DNA of 64,000 nt, from contig NZ_JAQBIE010000003.1 in the NCBI RefSeq assembly GCF_028294535.1, positions 1-64,000 of the forward strand. The letters run 5' to 3'. The translations under genes and the position numbers were made by a program. This document shows, one piece after another, positions 10,453 through 20,243 of this stretch. The stretch is from Paracoccus onchidii. GTDB lineage: Bacteria > Pseudomonadota > Alphaproteobacteria > Rhodobacterales > Rhodobacteraceae. The notes beneath the pieces were generated by a model that was given only the letters and a program-made list of their open reading frames with translations, did no database searches and had not been told where the DNA came from. The first letter of the stretch is position 1, and each line of letters begins with the position of its first letter.

Positions 10453-10770
10453 ATGAACCAGTTTGACGACATCGCCGACATGACCGCATTGCGCCTGAAA
10501 ATCGACGAGGTCGATGGTCAGCTTATCTCGCTGCTCGCGCAGCGGCGCGAGCTGATCGACAGGGCGGCACAGATCAAGGCGCGTGAAGGCCTGCCTGCAC
10601 GCATCGACTGGCGCGTCGAAGAGGTGGTCGAGAATGCCCGGCGCAATGCGCGCGCGGCGGGGCTGGACCCCGATCTGATCGGCCCGATCTGGCGCGCTCT
10701 TGTCGAGGCCGCCATTGCCCAGGAAGACAGCCATTTGAAAGGAAATGTTGATGACCGCGACGCTGATTGA
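10453..10770 (+). CDS. Chorismate mutase (AroQ type)
   Basis: A 105-residue all-helical chorismate mutase domain protein. Chorismate mutase converts chorismate to prephenate in Phe/Tyr synthesis. Visible family features are [19 protein letters not shown] at the N-terminus, the [16 protein letters not shown] segment with conserved Arg and Lys residues, and [13 protein letters not shown] near the C-terminus. No fused dehydratase or dehydrogenase is present. The ATG at 10453 gives the usual length; longer in-frame starts overlap the ftsH terminator. It overlaps folD by 20 bases, suggesting co-transcription. Confidence 0.85.
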   Translation: MNQFDDIADMTALRLKIDEVDGQLISLLAQRRELIDRAAQIKAREGLPARIDWRVEEVVENARRNARAAGLDPDLIGPIWRALVEAAIAQEDSHLKGNVDDRDAD

Positions 10771-11626
10771 TGGCAAGGCCTTTGCGGCCGGGCTGCGCGA
10801 ACGGATCGCCGATGAGGTCAAGGCACTGAAGGACCGTGGCATCACACCGGGTCTGGCGGTCGTTCTGGTCGGCGAGGACCCTGCAAGTCAGGTCTATGTC
10901 CGCTCCAAGGGCAAGCAGACCGTTCAGGTCGGCATGAACTCTTACGAACACAAGCTGTCGGCGGACATCTCGCAGGATGAATTGCTGACCCTGATCGAGC
11001 GGCTGAATGCCGATCCGGCGGTGAACGGTATTCTGGTGCAGCTTCCCCTGCCCTCCCATATGGATGAAGCGGCAGTCATCAACGCGATCGACCCCGACAA
11101 GGATGTCGATGGCTTCCACATCCAGAATGTCGGGCGCCTTGCAACGGGGCAAAACGCGATGGTGCCCTGCACCCCCTTGGGATGCCTGATGCTGCTGCGT
11201 GACCAGCTTGGCGATCTTTCGGGCAAAAGTGCGGTGGTGCTGGGGCGCAGCAATATCGTCGGAAAACCGATGGCCCAGCTTCTGCTTCGCGACAGCGCCA
11301 CGGTGACGATCGCCCATTCCCGCACCGTCGATCTGCCGCAGCTGTGCCAACAGGCCGACATCCTTGTGGCGGCAGTTGGCCGGGCGAATTTCGTGAAGGC
11401 CGATTGGGTGAAACCCGGCGCAACTGTGATTGATGTGGGAATCAACCGCACGGATGACGGGCTGGTCGGAGACGTGGATTTCGCAGCCGCGGCGCAGGTC
11501 GCAGGCGCGATCACGCCGGTTCCCGGAGGCGTTGGCCCGATGACCATTGCCTGTCTGCTGGCCAATACCCTGACCGCCACGGCACGCGCGAACGGCTTGC
11601 CGGACCCCGAGGGCCTGACGCCCTGA
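10751..11626 (+). CDS. folD: Bifunctional methylene-THF dehydrogenase/cyclohydrolase FolD
   Basis: A 291-residue enzyme that interconverts 5,10-methylene-THF, methenyl-THF and 10-formyl-THF with NADP. The active-site YxxxK pair is Y49 and K53 in YVRSKGK. The motifs [32 protein letters not shown] and the terminal [10 protein letters not shown] are all present. ATG 10751 is chosen over ATG 10745, because AAAGGA (10738-10743) is well spaced only for the former. This gives it a link to the folate products of sarcosine oxidase encoded further along. Confidence 0.96.
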   Translation: MTATLIDGKAFAAGLRERIADEVKALKDRGITPGLAVVLVGEDPASQVYVRSKGKQTVQVGMNSYEHKLSADISQDELLTLIERLNADPAVNGILVQLPLPSHMDEAAVINAIDPDKDVDGFHIQNVGRLATGQNAMVPCTPLGCLMLLRDQLGDLSGKSAVVLGRSNIVGKPMAQLLLRDSATVTIAHSRTVDLPQLCQQADILVAAVGRANFVKADWVKPGATVIDVGINRTDDGLVGDVDFAAAAQVAGAITPVPGGVGPMTIACLLANTLTATARANGLPDPEGLTP

Positions 11627-11653
11627 TCCTGAAGACGGCGCCGGAAACGTGAT

Positions 11654-11688
11654 GGTAACTGATCGGGGCATCGCCCCGATCAGTTACC
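11654..11688. terminator. 16-bp hairpin between convergent folD and ruvB
   Basis: GGTAACTGATCGGGGC (11654-11669), a three-base loop and its exact complement (11673-11688) form a perfect 16-bp stem. The last codons and TGA stop of ruvB (11680-11682) lie inside it. No U-run follows on either strand, so this is a strong RNA structure at the convergence point. Termination, perhaps Rho-assisted, or end protection is inferred. Confidence 0.6.
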
Positions 11689-12711
11689 AAACAGGCTTTG
11701 CTGACCAGTCGGCGCGGGCGCAGCCAGACCCAGATGCGCCCATGCCCGAGGTGCAAGCATCCGTCCGCGCGGCGTTCTTGCAATCAGACCTTGCTGCAGA
11801 AGATAGGGCTCGATCACCTCTTCGATCGCATCTCGGCTTTCCGAGAGCGCAGCGGACAATGTCTCGACACCCACGGGACCGCCGCCATAATGTTCCGCCA
11901 TCAGCAGAAGATAGCGCCGGTCAGCACCGTCCAGCCCCAGGTCGTCAACGCCCAGGCGGGTCAGGGCACTGTCGGCAATCTCCCGGGTCAGGCGACCATC
12001 CCCTTCGACCAAAGCAAAATCGACGACCCGGCGCAACAGCCGCCCGGCGATCCGCGGTGTGCCACGGGCCCGCCGCGCAATTTCATGCGTGCCGTCCGGA
12101 TCGGCATCGATACCCAGCATGCGCGCGCCCCTTTGCACAATCTGGTTCAACTCGGCAATCGTATAGAATTGCAGGCGCGTCGGAATCCCGAACCGGTCGC
12201 GCAAAGGGGTCGTCAGCAATCCTAAGCGCGTCGTCGCCCCGACCAGTGTGAAAGGCTGCAATTCGATCCGCACAGTGCGCGCGGCAGGACCTTCACCAAT
12301 AACCAGATCCAGCTCGAAATCCTCCATCGCCGGATAAAGAACCTCTTCTACGGCCGGGTTCATGCGATGGATCTCATCGATGAACAGCACATCACGCGCC
12401 TCAAGATTGGTCAGGATCGCCGCAAGATCCCCCGCGCGCGCCAGAACCGGCCCCGAGGTCATGCGAAAACTGACCCCCAATTCACGTGCCATGATCTGGG
12501 CGAGCGTCGTCTTGCCCAATCCCGGCGGGCCGAAAAACAATGTATGATCCATCGCTTTGCCACGCATGCGGGCACTGTCGATAAAAACACGCAGATTGGC
12601 GCGTGCTTCTGCCTGACCAACGAAATCCGTCAGGGCCTGAGGACGCAACGCGCGGTCTTCCGTCTCGCCCTCGATAGGCTCGGGTCGCAGAGTGGGATCA
12701 GATTGCGTCAT
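11680..12711 (-). CDS. ruvB: Holliday junction branch migration ATPase RuvB
   Basis: A 343-residue AAA+ motor that drives branch migration with RuvA. Walker [10 protein letters not shown] is at 61-69, followed by Walker [17 protein letters not shown] and the sensor [19 protein letters not shown] winged-helix C-terminal domain ends near [16 protein letters not shown]. Last gene of the ruvC-ruvA-ruvB order; 83 bases separate it from ruvA. Its stop codon is within a convergent hairpin shared with folD. Confidence 0.97.
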   Translation of the reverse strand: MTQSDPTLRPEPIEGETEDRALRPQALTDFVGQAEARANLRVFIDSARMRGKAMDHTLFFGPPGLGKTTLAQIMARELGVSFRMTSGPVLARAGDLAAILTNLEARDVLFIDEIHRMNPAVEEVLYPAMEDFELDLVIGEGPAARTVRIELQPFTLVGATTRLGLLTTPLRDRFGIPTRLQFYTIAELNQIVQRGARMLGIDADPDGTHEIARRARGTPRIAGRLLRRVVDFALVEGDGRLTREIADSALTRLGVDDLGLDGADRRYLLLMAEHYGGGPVGVETLSAALSESRDAIEEVIEPYLLQQGLIARTPRGRMLAPRAWAHLGLAAPAPTGQQSLFGN

Positions 12712-12794
12712 TTTCGATCCGGCCCAGAAAGCGAATGTGACCAGGCAAGTGGCACCCGTTCAAATTGCAAGACATCGAACACTTCATTCCACCC

Positions 12795-13511
12795 TTAGCC
12801 TTTCGGCGCCAATAACCGAAGCGCCGCACGGATCAATGCCGGGGTTTGCGCCGAAGCTTGATCCGTCTGGGCCTCGGCAACCGCAGCGGCGGCTTCACCG
12901 TGACCATATCCAAGATTGATCAGGGCAGACAGTGCTTCTGCTGCCGCAGTTGCCGATTGCGCCGTATCAGAGGCGGGGCGCGCCGCGGCATCGGCCATCG
13001 AGGCCGATGCCGCGGCGGCGGTTTCTGCGGGCTCGATGCCCGTAGAAACCGCTCCCCCTATCTGCGGATGTCCTGCATCAACTGTCAGGTTTCCTCCCAA
13101 AGCCATGATGCCCGGCGCCTTGTCCTTCAGTTCCAGAACCACGCGTTGCGCAAGCTTTGGCCCCACTCCCGGTGCCTTTCGAACCGCCGACCAGTCCCCC
13201 AATGTAATAGCCCGCGACAATCCTTCGGCCCCCAGGGTTCCCAACACCGCCAGCGACACCTTGGCACCCACACCCTGCACGCTGGTCAGCAACCGGTGCC
13301 ATTCTTTTTCCAGCATGGTCGCGAATCCGAAAAGCTGCAGCAGATCTTCGCGCACCAAAAGTTCCGTATATAGCGCGACCGCCTCACCCGCCGGTGGCAG
13401 GCTGGCGGCGGTTCTTTCGCTGACATGCACGATATAGCCGATACCACGCACATCGATCAGCACCTGATCCTGTCCTCGGTGTAGTATCACACCTGCAATA
13501 CGACCGATCAT
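12795..13511 (-). CDS. ruvA: Holliday junction branch migration protein RuvA
   Basis: A 238-residue protein, longer than the usual about 200. The N-terminal OB fold starts [13 protein letters not shown] and contains [14 protein letters not shown]. The tandem helix-hairpin-helix regions include [17 protein letters not shown] and [22 protein letters not shown]. The extra length is an Ala-rich linker (about 150-195) before the RuvB-binding domain III ([16 protein letters not shown]). The start codon overlaps the ruvC stop as ATGA. RuvA clamps the Holliday junction for RuvB. Confidence 0.95.
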   Translation of the reverse strand: MIGRIAGVILHRGQDQVLIDVRGIGYIVHVSERTAASLPPAGEAVALYTELLVREDLLQLFGFATMLEKEWHRLLTSVQGVGAKVSLAVLGTLGAEGLSRAITLGDWSAVRKAPGVGPKLAQRVVLELKDKAPGIMALGGNLTVDAGHPQIGGAVSTGIEPAETAAAASASMADAAARPASDTAQSATAAAEALSALINLGYGHGEAAAAVAEAQTDQASAQTPALIRAALRLLAPKG

Positions 13512-14026
13512 ATCGTTCCCCTGTTGCTTGCAGCCACACGCATCACGCGTCCCTGCAGATGGTGCGCGTGACATATCGCGATAGCCAGCGCATCAGCGGC
13601 ATCTGCTGTCTCGAATTTGACGCCCGGCAGTTGCACGCGCACCATGTGCTGAACCTGTTCCTTGCCGGCATGTCCCACGCCAACAACCGTTTTCTTGACC
13701 GCGTTCGGGGCATATTCACCGACTTGCAAACCCGCTTCGGCGGGCGCGAGCAATGCGATACCGCGTGCCTGACCCAGCTTCAGCGTGCCCGTCGCATCCT
13801 TGTTGACGAAAGTTTGCTCAACCGCCGCAGCTTCGGGACGGTATTGCGCAATGACGCGGTTCAGCCCCTGAAACAGAAGCGACAACCGCGCCGCCAGATC
13901 CGCCTTGCTACCATCGGCGACGCTGTGCACGACACCATTCGCGACATGCCGCAGCCTTGGCCCATCCATGTCGATGATACCCCAGCCCATATTCCGCAAT
14001 CCCGGATCGATGCCCATGACCCGCAT
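13508..14026 (-). CDS. ruvC: Crossover junction endodeoxyribonuclease RuvC
   Basis: A 172-residue resolvase with the RNase H-like fold. Catalytic acidic residues are visible in [13 protein letters not shown] (Asp7), [10 protein letters not shown] (Glu) and [15 protein letters not shown] near the C-terminus. The ATG at 14026 is preceded by an AAGGGGG ribosome-binding site; a longer reading frame lacks one. First gene of the ruvCAB operon; it is divergent from the Mrp operon across 152 bases. Confidence 0.96.
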   Translation of the reverse strand: MRVMGIDPGLRNMGWGIIDMDGPRLRHVANGVVHSVADGSKADLAARLSLLFQGLNRVIAQYRPEAAAVEQTFVNKDATGTLKLGQARGIALLAPAEAGLQVGEYAPNAVKKTVVGVGHAGKEQVQHMVRVQLPGVKFETADAADALAIAICHAHHLQGRVMRVAASNRGTI

Positions 14027-14106
14027 GGCTGCCCCCTTGTTTTTTCCTGCACTAGCACGAAAGGCGAACATCGGCCAGAGTGGATGCCCGCGCACAGGTC
14101 ATTTGC

Positions 14107-14135
14107 TTGACACGGGGCCTGTCATTAGAAACACA
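14107..14135 (+). promoter_or_regulatory. Possible promoter of the Mrp operon
   Basis: A perfect TTGACA (14107-14112) is followed 17 bases later by AACACA (14130-14135), a poor -10. It is the only good -35 in the 152-base ruvC/mrpA gap and lies about 45 bases upstream of the mrpA start. Weak evidence. Confidence 0.3.
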
Positions 14136-14178
14136 AAGTTAAACAACAAGTCGTTAACGCCCACAGGAACGAGGTTTC

Positions 14179-17022
14179 ATGTCGCCAGCACTTATCGCTC
14201 TGCTGCCTTTCATCGGGGCCTTGTTGCCCGGCCTCTTGATCCGTTCGGGACGAACTGTTGCCGCGACCGCCTGTGGAACGACCACATTTGTCGCCTTGCT
14301 GGGATTGCTGTTGCACATTCCCGCCATTCTGCGGGGCGAGGTACTGATCGCACGTTTCGAATGGCTTCCACTGATCCAGCTGAACGCGAATTTCCGGATC
14401 GACGGGCTTTCGCTTTTGTTCGGCATTCTGATTCTGGGCATAGGCTTGTTGATCATAACCTATGCGCGCTTCTACCTGTCTCGCCAGGATTCGATCGGCA
14501 AGTTCTATACCTATCTGATGCTGTTCCAAGGCGCGATGATGGGCATCGTTCTTTCAGACAACATATTGCTTTTGCTTGTTTTTTGGGAACTTACGTCACT
14601 TTCCTCCTTTTTGCTGATCGGCTATTGGCGCCATCTTCCGGCCGGGCGGCAGGGTGCCCGGATGGCGCTGACCGTGACCGGCATGGGTGGCCTCGCGATG
14701 ATTGCCGGTATGCTTTTGCTGGGGCAGATCGCGGGCAGTTATGACATCAGTGACATCCTGAATGCGAAAGACGCCATTCAGGCCAGCCCTTATTACACGC
14801 CGGCGCTGATCCTGATCCTGATCGGGGCCTTTACCAAATCGGCACAATTTCCGTTCCACTTCTGGCTGCCGCACGCCATGGCCGCACCAACCCCGGTCAG
14901 TGCATATCTTCACAGCGCAACCATGGTTAAGGCCGGCCTGTTCCTGATGGCACGCCTTTGGCCCGTTCTGGCGGGAACCGAGCAATGGTTCTGGATCGTG
15001 TCGACCACGGGCCTGATCACAATGTTGTTGGGTGCGTCGATCGCGCTGTTCAAGGATGACCTCAAGGCGCTGCTGGCCTTTTCGACCGTCAGCCATCTGG
15101 GCCTGATCACGATGCTGCTGGGCTTTGGCACCGAAGAGGCCGCGATCGCCGCCGTGTTCCACATCATCAACCACGCGACATTCAAAGCCGCCCTGTTCAT
15201 GACAGCCGGCATCATCGACCATGAAACCCATACGAGGTCGATCGCGCGACTGGGTGGTTTGCGCAAACTCATGCCGGTGACCTTTGTCATCGGCACGGTT
15301 GCGGCATTGTCCATGGCCGGCATACCGCCCTTGAACGGCTTTCTGTCCAAGGAAATGATGCTCTACGAAGCCAGCCATCTGGCCGTGGCGCGGCAAGGTT
15401 TCATGATTTTTGCAACCCTGGCGGCGCTGTTTTCCGTGGCCTATTCGCTGCGCTTCATCTTTCACGTGTTTCTCGGCCCTCAACGGGATGACTATCCCCA
15501 CCAGCCCCACGATCCAGGCTTTGGCATGTGGGCCGGTCCCGCGCTTCTTGTGACGCTGGTGATTCTGATCGGGTTGTTCCCGAACACGCTGGCAGGGTGG
15601 CTGGTCGACGCCTCGGCGGCGGCCGTGACCGGCGGGCATCCGCATGCGCATATTTCGCTGTGGCATGGGGTTAATGCGGCATTGATCATGTCGCTGATCG
15701 CGATTGCCGGGGGTGCGGCGCTTCTGTCCTTGCACAAGTCATTTCAGGCCGCCTGGGACAGCGCCCCCCGCCCCGAAGCCAAGGCGATTTTTGATTGGCT
15801 GGTCCTGCGCATCGTCTTTGCCGCCCGCGGTATCAGCGACAACCTGACCAACGGCTCGATGCCGCGGGCGCTTGCGGCCTTTACGCTGGCGACGCTGTTT
15901 GCCGGCTCTGTCGCCTGGTATACCGGCCGCGTCGGGCCTGCCACGCGGCCGATGCTGCCGATCGAGCCTGTGCCGCTGATCGGTTGGCTGATGGTCATGG
16001 TGGCGACAGGGTGCATGGTCTTCTTTCATCGCATCCGTGTGCTGGCGCTGGTTCTGGTCGGGGTTGTCGGGTTGGTCACCTCGGTATTCTTTGCCTATTT
16101 CTCGGCCCCCGATCTTGCATTGACACAGATTTCGGTCGAGGTGGTCACGGTCATCCTGCTGCTGTTGGCTTTGCACTTCCTGCCCAAGCGCACCGCAACC
16201 GAGACATCGACCATCCACCGGGGATGGGACGCGTTCATCGCCACACTGGCCGGGATCGGCATGGGCTCGTTGTGTTATGCGATGCTGCGGCGCGATTTCG
16301 CCTTTGATCCGATATCGGGCTACATGCTTGAAAACAGCTACGCCCTAGGCGGAGGCGACAACGTCGTGAACGTGATCCTTGTGGATTTCCGTGGTTATGA
16401 CACCTTTGGCGAAATTACCGTCCTGGGGATTGCGGCTCTGGCGATCTTTGCGCTGACCCAGACCCTGCTGCAGGGCAATTCCGCCAAACGCCTGACCAAC
16501 TGGGTGCATGATCAGCGCCGCGCCGGCGACCGTCACCCCGTCATGCTGGTCATCGCGACACGGGTGATCCTGCCGATTTCGCTGGTGGTCGGTGTCTATA
16601 TGTTCCTGCGCGGCCATAACCAGCCGGGCGGCGGGTTCATCGCCGGCCTGGCCGTCGCGATCGGGTTGCTGATGCAATACATGGCCTCGGGCTATGCGTG
16701 GGCGCAAGAACGCCAGACCATTCCCTATCACGCACTGATCGGTGCAGGCGTGGTCGCCGCAGGCGTCACCGGCATCGGCGCCTGGTTCAACGGGCTGCCC
16801 TTCCTGACCTCGGATTTCGGCTATTTCAAACTGCCCTTCCTCGAAAAATTCGAACTTGCGACCGCGATGGGCTTTGACCTGGGCGTGTTCCTCTGTGTGG
16901 TCGGGGCGGTGATGCTGGCGCTGAACTCTCTCAGCCGGATCGCACGGCGCGCCGGAGAAACCGTGAACAAGAACCCGATGGACATCAATCTTCGCGACGA
17001 ACCCAAAGAAGGAGCCCAGTGA
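14179..17022 (+). CDS. mrpA: Monovalent cation/H+ antiporter subunit A (A/B fusion)
   Basis: A 947-residue polytopic membrane protein related to the NuoL subunit of complex I. It has about 20 hydrophobic segments. The NuoL-like core contains LLVFWELTSLSSFLLIGYW, FTKSAQFPFHFWLPHAMAAPTPVSAYLHSATMVKAG (split here for length at positions about 215-255) and conserved Lys/His of the proton channel. The C-terminal quarter (from about 770, VMLVIATRVILPISLVVGVYMFLRGHN-like) is the MrpB domain fused on, as in the rhizobial PhaAB protein. The Mrp complex exchanges Na+ or K+ for protons and aids pH and salt tolerance. Its stop overlaps the mrpC start as TGATG. Confidence 0.94.
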   Translation: MSPALIALLPFIGALLPGLLIRSGRTVAATACGTTTFVALLGLLLHIPAILRGEVLIARFEWLPLIQLNANFRIDGLSLLFGILILGIGLLIITYARFYLSRQDSIGKFYTYLMLFQGAMMGIVLSDNILLLLVFWELTSLSSFLLIGYWRHLPAGRQGARMALTVTGMGGLAMIAGMLLLGQIAGSYDISDILNAKDAIQASPYYTPALILILIGAFTKSAQFPFHFWLPHAMAAPTPVSAYLHSATMVKAGLFLMARLWPVLAGTEQWFWIVSTTGLITMLLGASIALFKDDLKALLAFSTVSHLGLITMLLGFGTEEAAIAAVFHIINHATFKAALFMTAGIIDHETHTRSIARLGGLRKLMPVTFVIGTVAALSMAGIPPLNGFLSKEMMLYEASHLAVARQGFMIFATLAALFSVAYSLRFIFHVFLGPQRDDYPHQPHDPGFGMWAGPALLVTLVILIGLFPNTLAGWLVDASAAAVTGGHPHAHISLWHGVNAALIMSLIAIAGGAALLSLHKSFQAAWDSAPRPEAKAIFDWLVLRIVFAARGISDNLTNGSMPRALAAFTLATLFAGSVAWYTGRVGPATRPMLPIEPVPLIGWLMVMVATGCMVFFHRIRVLALVLVGVVGLVTSVFFAYFSAPDLALTQISVEVVTVILLLLALHFLPKRTATETSTIHRGWDAFIATLAGIGMGSLCYAMLRRDFAFDPISGYMLENSYALGGGDNVVNVILVDFRGYDTFGEITVLGIAALAIFALTQTLLQGNSAKRLTNWVHDQRRAGDRHPVMLVIATRVILPISLVVGVYMFLRGHNQPGGGFIAGLAVAIGLLMQYMASGYAWAQERQTIPYHALIGAGVVAAGVTGIGAWFNGLPFLTSDFGYFKLPFLEKFELATAMGFDLGVFLCVVGAVMLALNSLSRIARRAGETVNKNPMDINLRDEPKEGAQ

Positions 17023-17420
17023 TGGAAATGCTTGTGGCCTCTGCGATCGGCGCGACGACCGCTGCCGGAATCTATCTGATCTTGCGGCTGAGAACCTTTG
17101 CCGTCGTTCTTGGCATGACGATGCTGACCTATGCGATCAATGCCTTTCTGTTCACGACCGGCCGCCTGGTGGTGAACCTGCCACCCATTTTGCAGGACCA
17201 TGCAGCGGGCGGGCATGCAACATATACCGACCCGCTGCCCCAGGCCCTTGTGCTGACGGCGATCGTGATCTCGTTCGGGATGACCGCCGTGGTCGTGATG
17301 ATGGCACTGGGTTCCTTTATCGAAGGGGGCGATGATCGCATCAACATGCCTGACGACGACTATATCATGCCGCCGCTGAAAACCGTTGACGACCAGAAGC
17401 CCGAGGACGAGACCGCATGA
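17022..17420 (+). CDS. mrpC: Monovalent cation/H+ antiporter subunit C
   Basis: A 132-residue NuoK-like subunit with three membrane helices (about 2-22, 28-48 and 75-98). The segment LRLRTFAVVLGMTMLTYAINAFLF followed by DPLPQALVLTAIVISFGMTA is typical of MrpC. ATG 17022 is favoured over GTG 17019 because AAGGAG (17008-17013) is better spaced for the ATG. It overlaps both neighbours by 1-4 bases, indicating a tightly coupled operon. An acidic C-terminal tail (DDQKPEDETA) extends into the cytoplasm. Confidence 0.93.
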   Translation: MEMLVASAIGATTAAGIYLILRLRTFAVVLGMTMLTYAINAFLFTTGRLVVNLPPILQDHAAGGHATYTDPLPQALVLTAIVISFGMTAVVVMMALGSFIEGGDDRINMPDDDYIMPPLKTVDDQKPEDETA

Positions 17421-19015
17421 ACCACCTGCTGATCGCCCCGGTCCTTGTCCCGGCCCTGCTTGGATCCCTGATGATCCTGTGGATGCGGCATGACCTGTTG
17501 CAGCAACGCGTTTTCGGCATCATCGGCAGCGTTCTGACGCTGGCCGTTGCGCTGAAGCTCAGCCACCTGTCCGCAGGCGGCGAGATCTTCGTCTATCGGC
17601 TGGGCAACTGGTCGGCACCTTTCGGCATCGTGCTGATGCTGGACCGGTTGTCGGCGATGATGCTTCTGCTGACATCGGTGCTGGCCGTCGTGGTACAGCT
17701 TTATGCCATTGGCTCGGGCTGGGATCGCAAAGGCTGGCATTTTCATTCGCTTTGGCTGTTCCAGTTGATGGGGCTGAACGGGGCGTTTCTGACCGGTGAC
17801 GCATTCAACCTGTTCGTGTTCTTCGAAGTTCTGCTGATCGCCAGCTATGGCCTGATGATCCATGGCGGCGGCCCGATGCGGCTGCGCGCGGGCGTGCAGT
17901 ATATCGCCTATAACCTGGCCGGATCGACATTGTTCCTTGCCGCGCTTGGTACGCTTTATGCGGTGACGGGCACGCTGAACATGGCCGATATGGCCGAGCG
18001 CGTTGCCGCCATGCCCGTCGAGGATACCGCATTGCTGCGGGCGGGCGCGGTGCTGCTGTTGATCGTGTTTGCGATCAAGGCCGCGCTTGTGCCGCTGCAT
18101 TTCTGGCTGCCAGCCACATATGCGAACGCGCCCGGACCGGTCGCGGCATTGTTTGCGATCATGTCCAAGGTCGGGGTCTATGCGATCATCCGCTTTTTCA
18201 CGCTGGTCTTTCCGCAGGACTCGGTTGCCGAGACCCTTGCCACCGACCTTATCCTGCCTGCCGCGCTGATCACATTGGCGCTTGGCCAGATCGGCGTGCT
18301 GGGAACGCGCAGCCTGACCCGGCTGGCGGCCTATGCCGCCATTGCATCAATCGGAACACTGATGATCTCGCTGGCCCGGTTTGATGCCCAGGGGCTGACG
18401 GCGGGTCTGTACTACCTGATTCATTCGACCCTGGCGACGGCGGCGCTGTTCCTGGTTGTTGACATGATCGCCGCGCGGCGCGGTGGCGATATCTGGTTGC
18501 GCCTGCGTCCCGCGATCCTGAATACCGGACTTGTGTCGGCGATGTTCTTCCTGACCGCGATTGCCGTTGCGGGCCTGCCGCCGCTGTCCGGTTTCCTGGG
18601 CAAGCTGCTTATCCTCGAGGCAACCGCCGATGATCCCTGGATGATCGGGATCTGGTCCACGATCATTGTGACCTCCTTGATTGCAATCGTGGGCTTTTCG
18701 CGTGCCGGTTCGATCCTGTTCTGGAAATCACACGAGATGGACCCCGAACCGGGCAATGACACCGATGAAGGTGATACCCCCGAACGCGGCCCGATTCCGA
18801 CCAAACTGGAAACGGATGAGCCTATTCAGGATGTCGGGGATTCGGCTGCCCCCTGGTTGTCCTTCGTTTCCGTGGGCATCTTGCTGGCCGGGCTGGCGGC
18901 GCTGACGCTGTTTGCAGGCCCGATGACCGATTATCTCAAGAATACCGCGGATCAGCTGACCACACCCCAGATTTACTATGACTCGGTCTTGCGCCAGCAG
19001 GAGGGTTCAAGATGA
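17417..19015 (+). CDS. mrpD: Monovalent cation/H+ antiporter subunit D
   Basis: A 532-residue NuoM/NuoN-like antiporter subunit with about 14 membrane segments. Family patterns include LFQLMGLNGAFLTGDAFNLFVFFEV, FAIKAALVPLHFWLPATYANAPGPV (with the key Lys) and LAGLPPLSGFLGKLLIL. An unusual hydrophilic acidic insert of about 45 residues (near 435-480, EMDPEPGNDTDEGDTPERG) precedes the last helices. ATGA overlaps link it to both mrpC and mrpE. Confidence 0.95.
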   Translation: MNHLLIAPVLVPALLGSLMILWMRHDLLQQRVFGIIGSVLTLAVALKLSHLSAGGEIFVYRLGNWSAPFGIVLMLDRLSAMMLLLTSVLAVVVQLYAIGSGWDRKGWHFHSLWLFQLMGLNGAFLTGDAFNLFVFFEVLLIASYGLMIHGGGPMRLRAGVQYIAYNLAGSTLFLAALGTLYAVTGTLNMADMAERVAAMPVEDTALLRAGAVLLLIVFAIKAALVPLHFWLPATYANAPGPVAALFAIMSKVGVYAIIRFFTLVFPQDSVAETLATDLILPAALITLALGQIGVLGTRSLTRLAAYAAIASIGTLMISLARFDAQGLTAGLYYLIHSTLATAALFLVVDMIAARRGGDIWLRLRPAILNTGLVSAMFFLTAIAVAGLPPLSGFLGKLLILEATADDPWMIGIWSTIIVTSLIAIVGFSRAGSILFWKSHEMDPEPGNDTDEGDTPERGPIPTKLETDEPIQDVGDSAAPWLSFVSVGILLAGLAALTLFAGPMTDYLKNTADQLTTPQIYYDSVLRQQEGSR

Positions 19016-19503
19016 TCCGTCGCCTTTTCCCCCACCCCTATCTTTCGGCATTGCTGGTCGTCATCTGGATGTTGCTGGTCAACCGCTTTGCCTGGGGATC
19101 GCTGGTCTTTGCCGTGATCCTTGCGATCGCGGTGCCGGCGCTGACCGAACCCTATTGGCCCGATCGCGCGCGCCTGCGCCACCCGCTCAAGATCGTCCGA
19201 TATTGCCTGATGGTGATCTATGACATCATCAAGGCCAATATTCAGGTCGCCATGATCGTGCTGTTCAAACCCAACCGGAACCTGCACCCGGCATGGATCA
19301 CGATCCCGCTTGAGCTGCGCTCGCCCGAGGCGATCACGGTATTGGCAAGCACGGTCACGTTGACGCCGGGGACCGTCAGCGCGGATCTGTCACAGGACGG
19401 CCATGCCCTGCTGGTTCATTGCCTGCATGCACCCGACCCGGAATCGGTCATTCTGGACATCAAGTCACGCTATGAAGACCGGCTGAAGGAGATTTTCGAA
19501 TGA
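19012..19503 (+). CDS. mrpE: Monovalent cation/H+ antiporter subunit E
   Basis: A 163-residue MrpE/PhaE protein with two or three N-terminal membrane helices (about 8-50 and 66-90) and a cytoplasmic domain. The C-terminal part has the family features ITVLASTVTLTPGTVSADL and LLVHCLHAPDPE. The start overlaps mrpD and the stop overlaps mrpF, both as ATGA. Confidence 0.94.
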   Translation: MIRRLFPHPYLSALLVVIWMLLVNRFAWGSLVFAVILAIAVPALTEPYWPDRARLRHPLKIVRYCLMVIYDIIKANIQVAMIVLFKPNRNLHPAWITIPLELRSPEAITVLASTVTLTPGTVSADLSQDGHALLVHCLHAPDPESVILDIKSRYEDRLKEIFE

Positions 19504-19769
19504 TCGAATATGCGCTGTATTTCGCCTTCGCCTGTTTTGGTATCGGCCAGCTGTTCTGCCTGTATCGCGTTGTGTTTGCCCCCGGCGTCGGGGACCGCGT
19601 GCTGGCGCTGGACACCATGTCGATCAACATGATCGCGCTGATCGCATTGTTTGGTATTTTACACGACACCACCATGTATTTCGAGATCATGATGCTGTTC
19701 GCGCTGGTCGGCTTCGTGTCGACCGTCGCCTATGCCAAGTTCCTGCTGCGCGGCGATGTGATCGAATAG
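19500..19769 (+). CDS. mrpF: Monovalent cation/H+ antiporter subunit F
   Basis: An 89-residue membrane protein with three helices, carrying the family pattern RVVFAPGVGDRVLALDTMSINMIAL and EIMMLFALVGFVSTVAYAKFLLRG at the end. Part of the MrpABCDEFG complex. The start overlaps mrpE by 4 bases; mrpG follows after 13 bases. Confidence 0.94.
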   Translation: MIEYALYFAFACFGIGQLFCLYRVVFAPGVGDRVLALDTMSINMIALIALFGILHDTTMYFEIMMLFALVGFVSTVAYAKFLLRGDVIE

Positions 19770-19782
19770 AAAGGACCGGACA

Positions 19783-20199
19783 ATGGAATTCTATGCAGAA
19801 CTTCTGATTTCAGCCATGCTGGTCCTTGCGGGTTTCTTCGGTTTTGTCGGCTCTTTCGGGCTGGTCAAGCTGCCGGACCAGATGACCCGCCTGCACGGTC
19901 CGACCAAGGCCGCAACGCTGGGGGTTGGCGGTGTGCTGATCGCGTCCCTGCTATGGTTCGCCTTTTTCGGCGATCACTACAGCTGGCACGAATTGCTGAT
20001 TGCGTTGTTCCTGTTCTTGACTGCGCCAATCACTGGATTGATGATCGCCAAGGTCAACATGCATCTCACTTGGAGCCCGGATGAACTGCCACATTGTGGC
20101 GAAGACAAGCATTGGGCGACCTTTGGAAATTCGGCGGAACGCAGCCTCATGGATTCCACGGCCGAGGACGGCAAGGACGAACGCGACCATCACGAATAA
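19783..20199 (+). CDS. mrpG: Monovalent cation/H+ antiporter subunit G
   Basis: A 138-residue protein with three membrane helices. GSFGLVKLPDQMTRLHGPTKAATLGVG is the MrpG signature. The C-terminal 45 residues are hydrophilic and acidic (EDGKDERDHHE), longer than in many relatives. An AAAGGA ribosome-binding site (about 19770-19775) precedes the ATG. Last gene of the antiporter operon; a 7-bp stem without a U-run (20208-20225) lies in the 44 bases before the convergent dnaE end. Confidence 0.93.
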   Translation: MEFYAELLISAMLVLAGFFGFVGSFGLVKLPDQMTRLHGPTKAATLGVGGVLIASLLWFAFFGDHYSWHELLIALFLFLTAPITGLMIAKVNMHLTWSPDELPHCGEDKHWATFGNSAERSLMDSTAEDGKDERDHHE

Positions 20200-20243
20200 T
20201 CGCCCCATGCCGGTATCAACCGGCACAGGGCATGTCTGAGCGA

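Noticed and set aside
14131..14156. GTTAA...GTTAA pair upstream of mrpA as a CtrA box
   Set aside because: CtrA sites need TTAA-N7-TTAA; the spacing here is 11 bases.
20208..20225. Hairpin TGCCGGT/ACCGGCA between mrpG and dnaE as a terminator
   Set aside because: Stem is 7 bp without a U-run on either strand; kept only as a note under mrpG.
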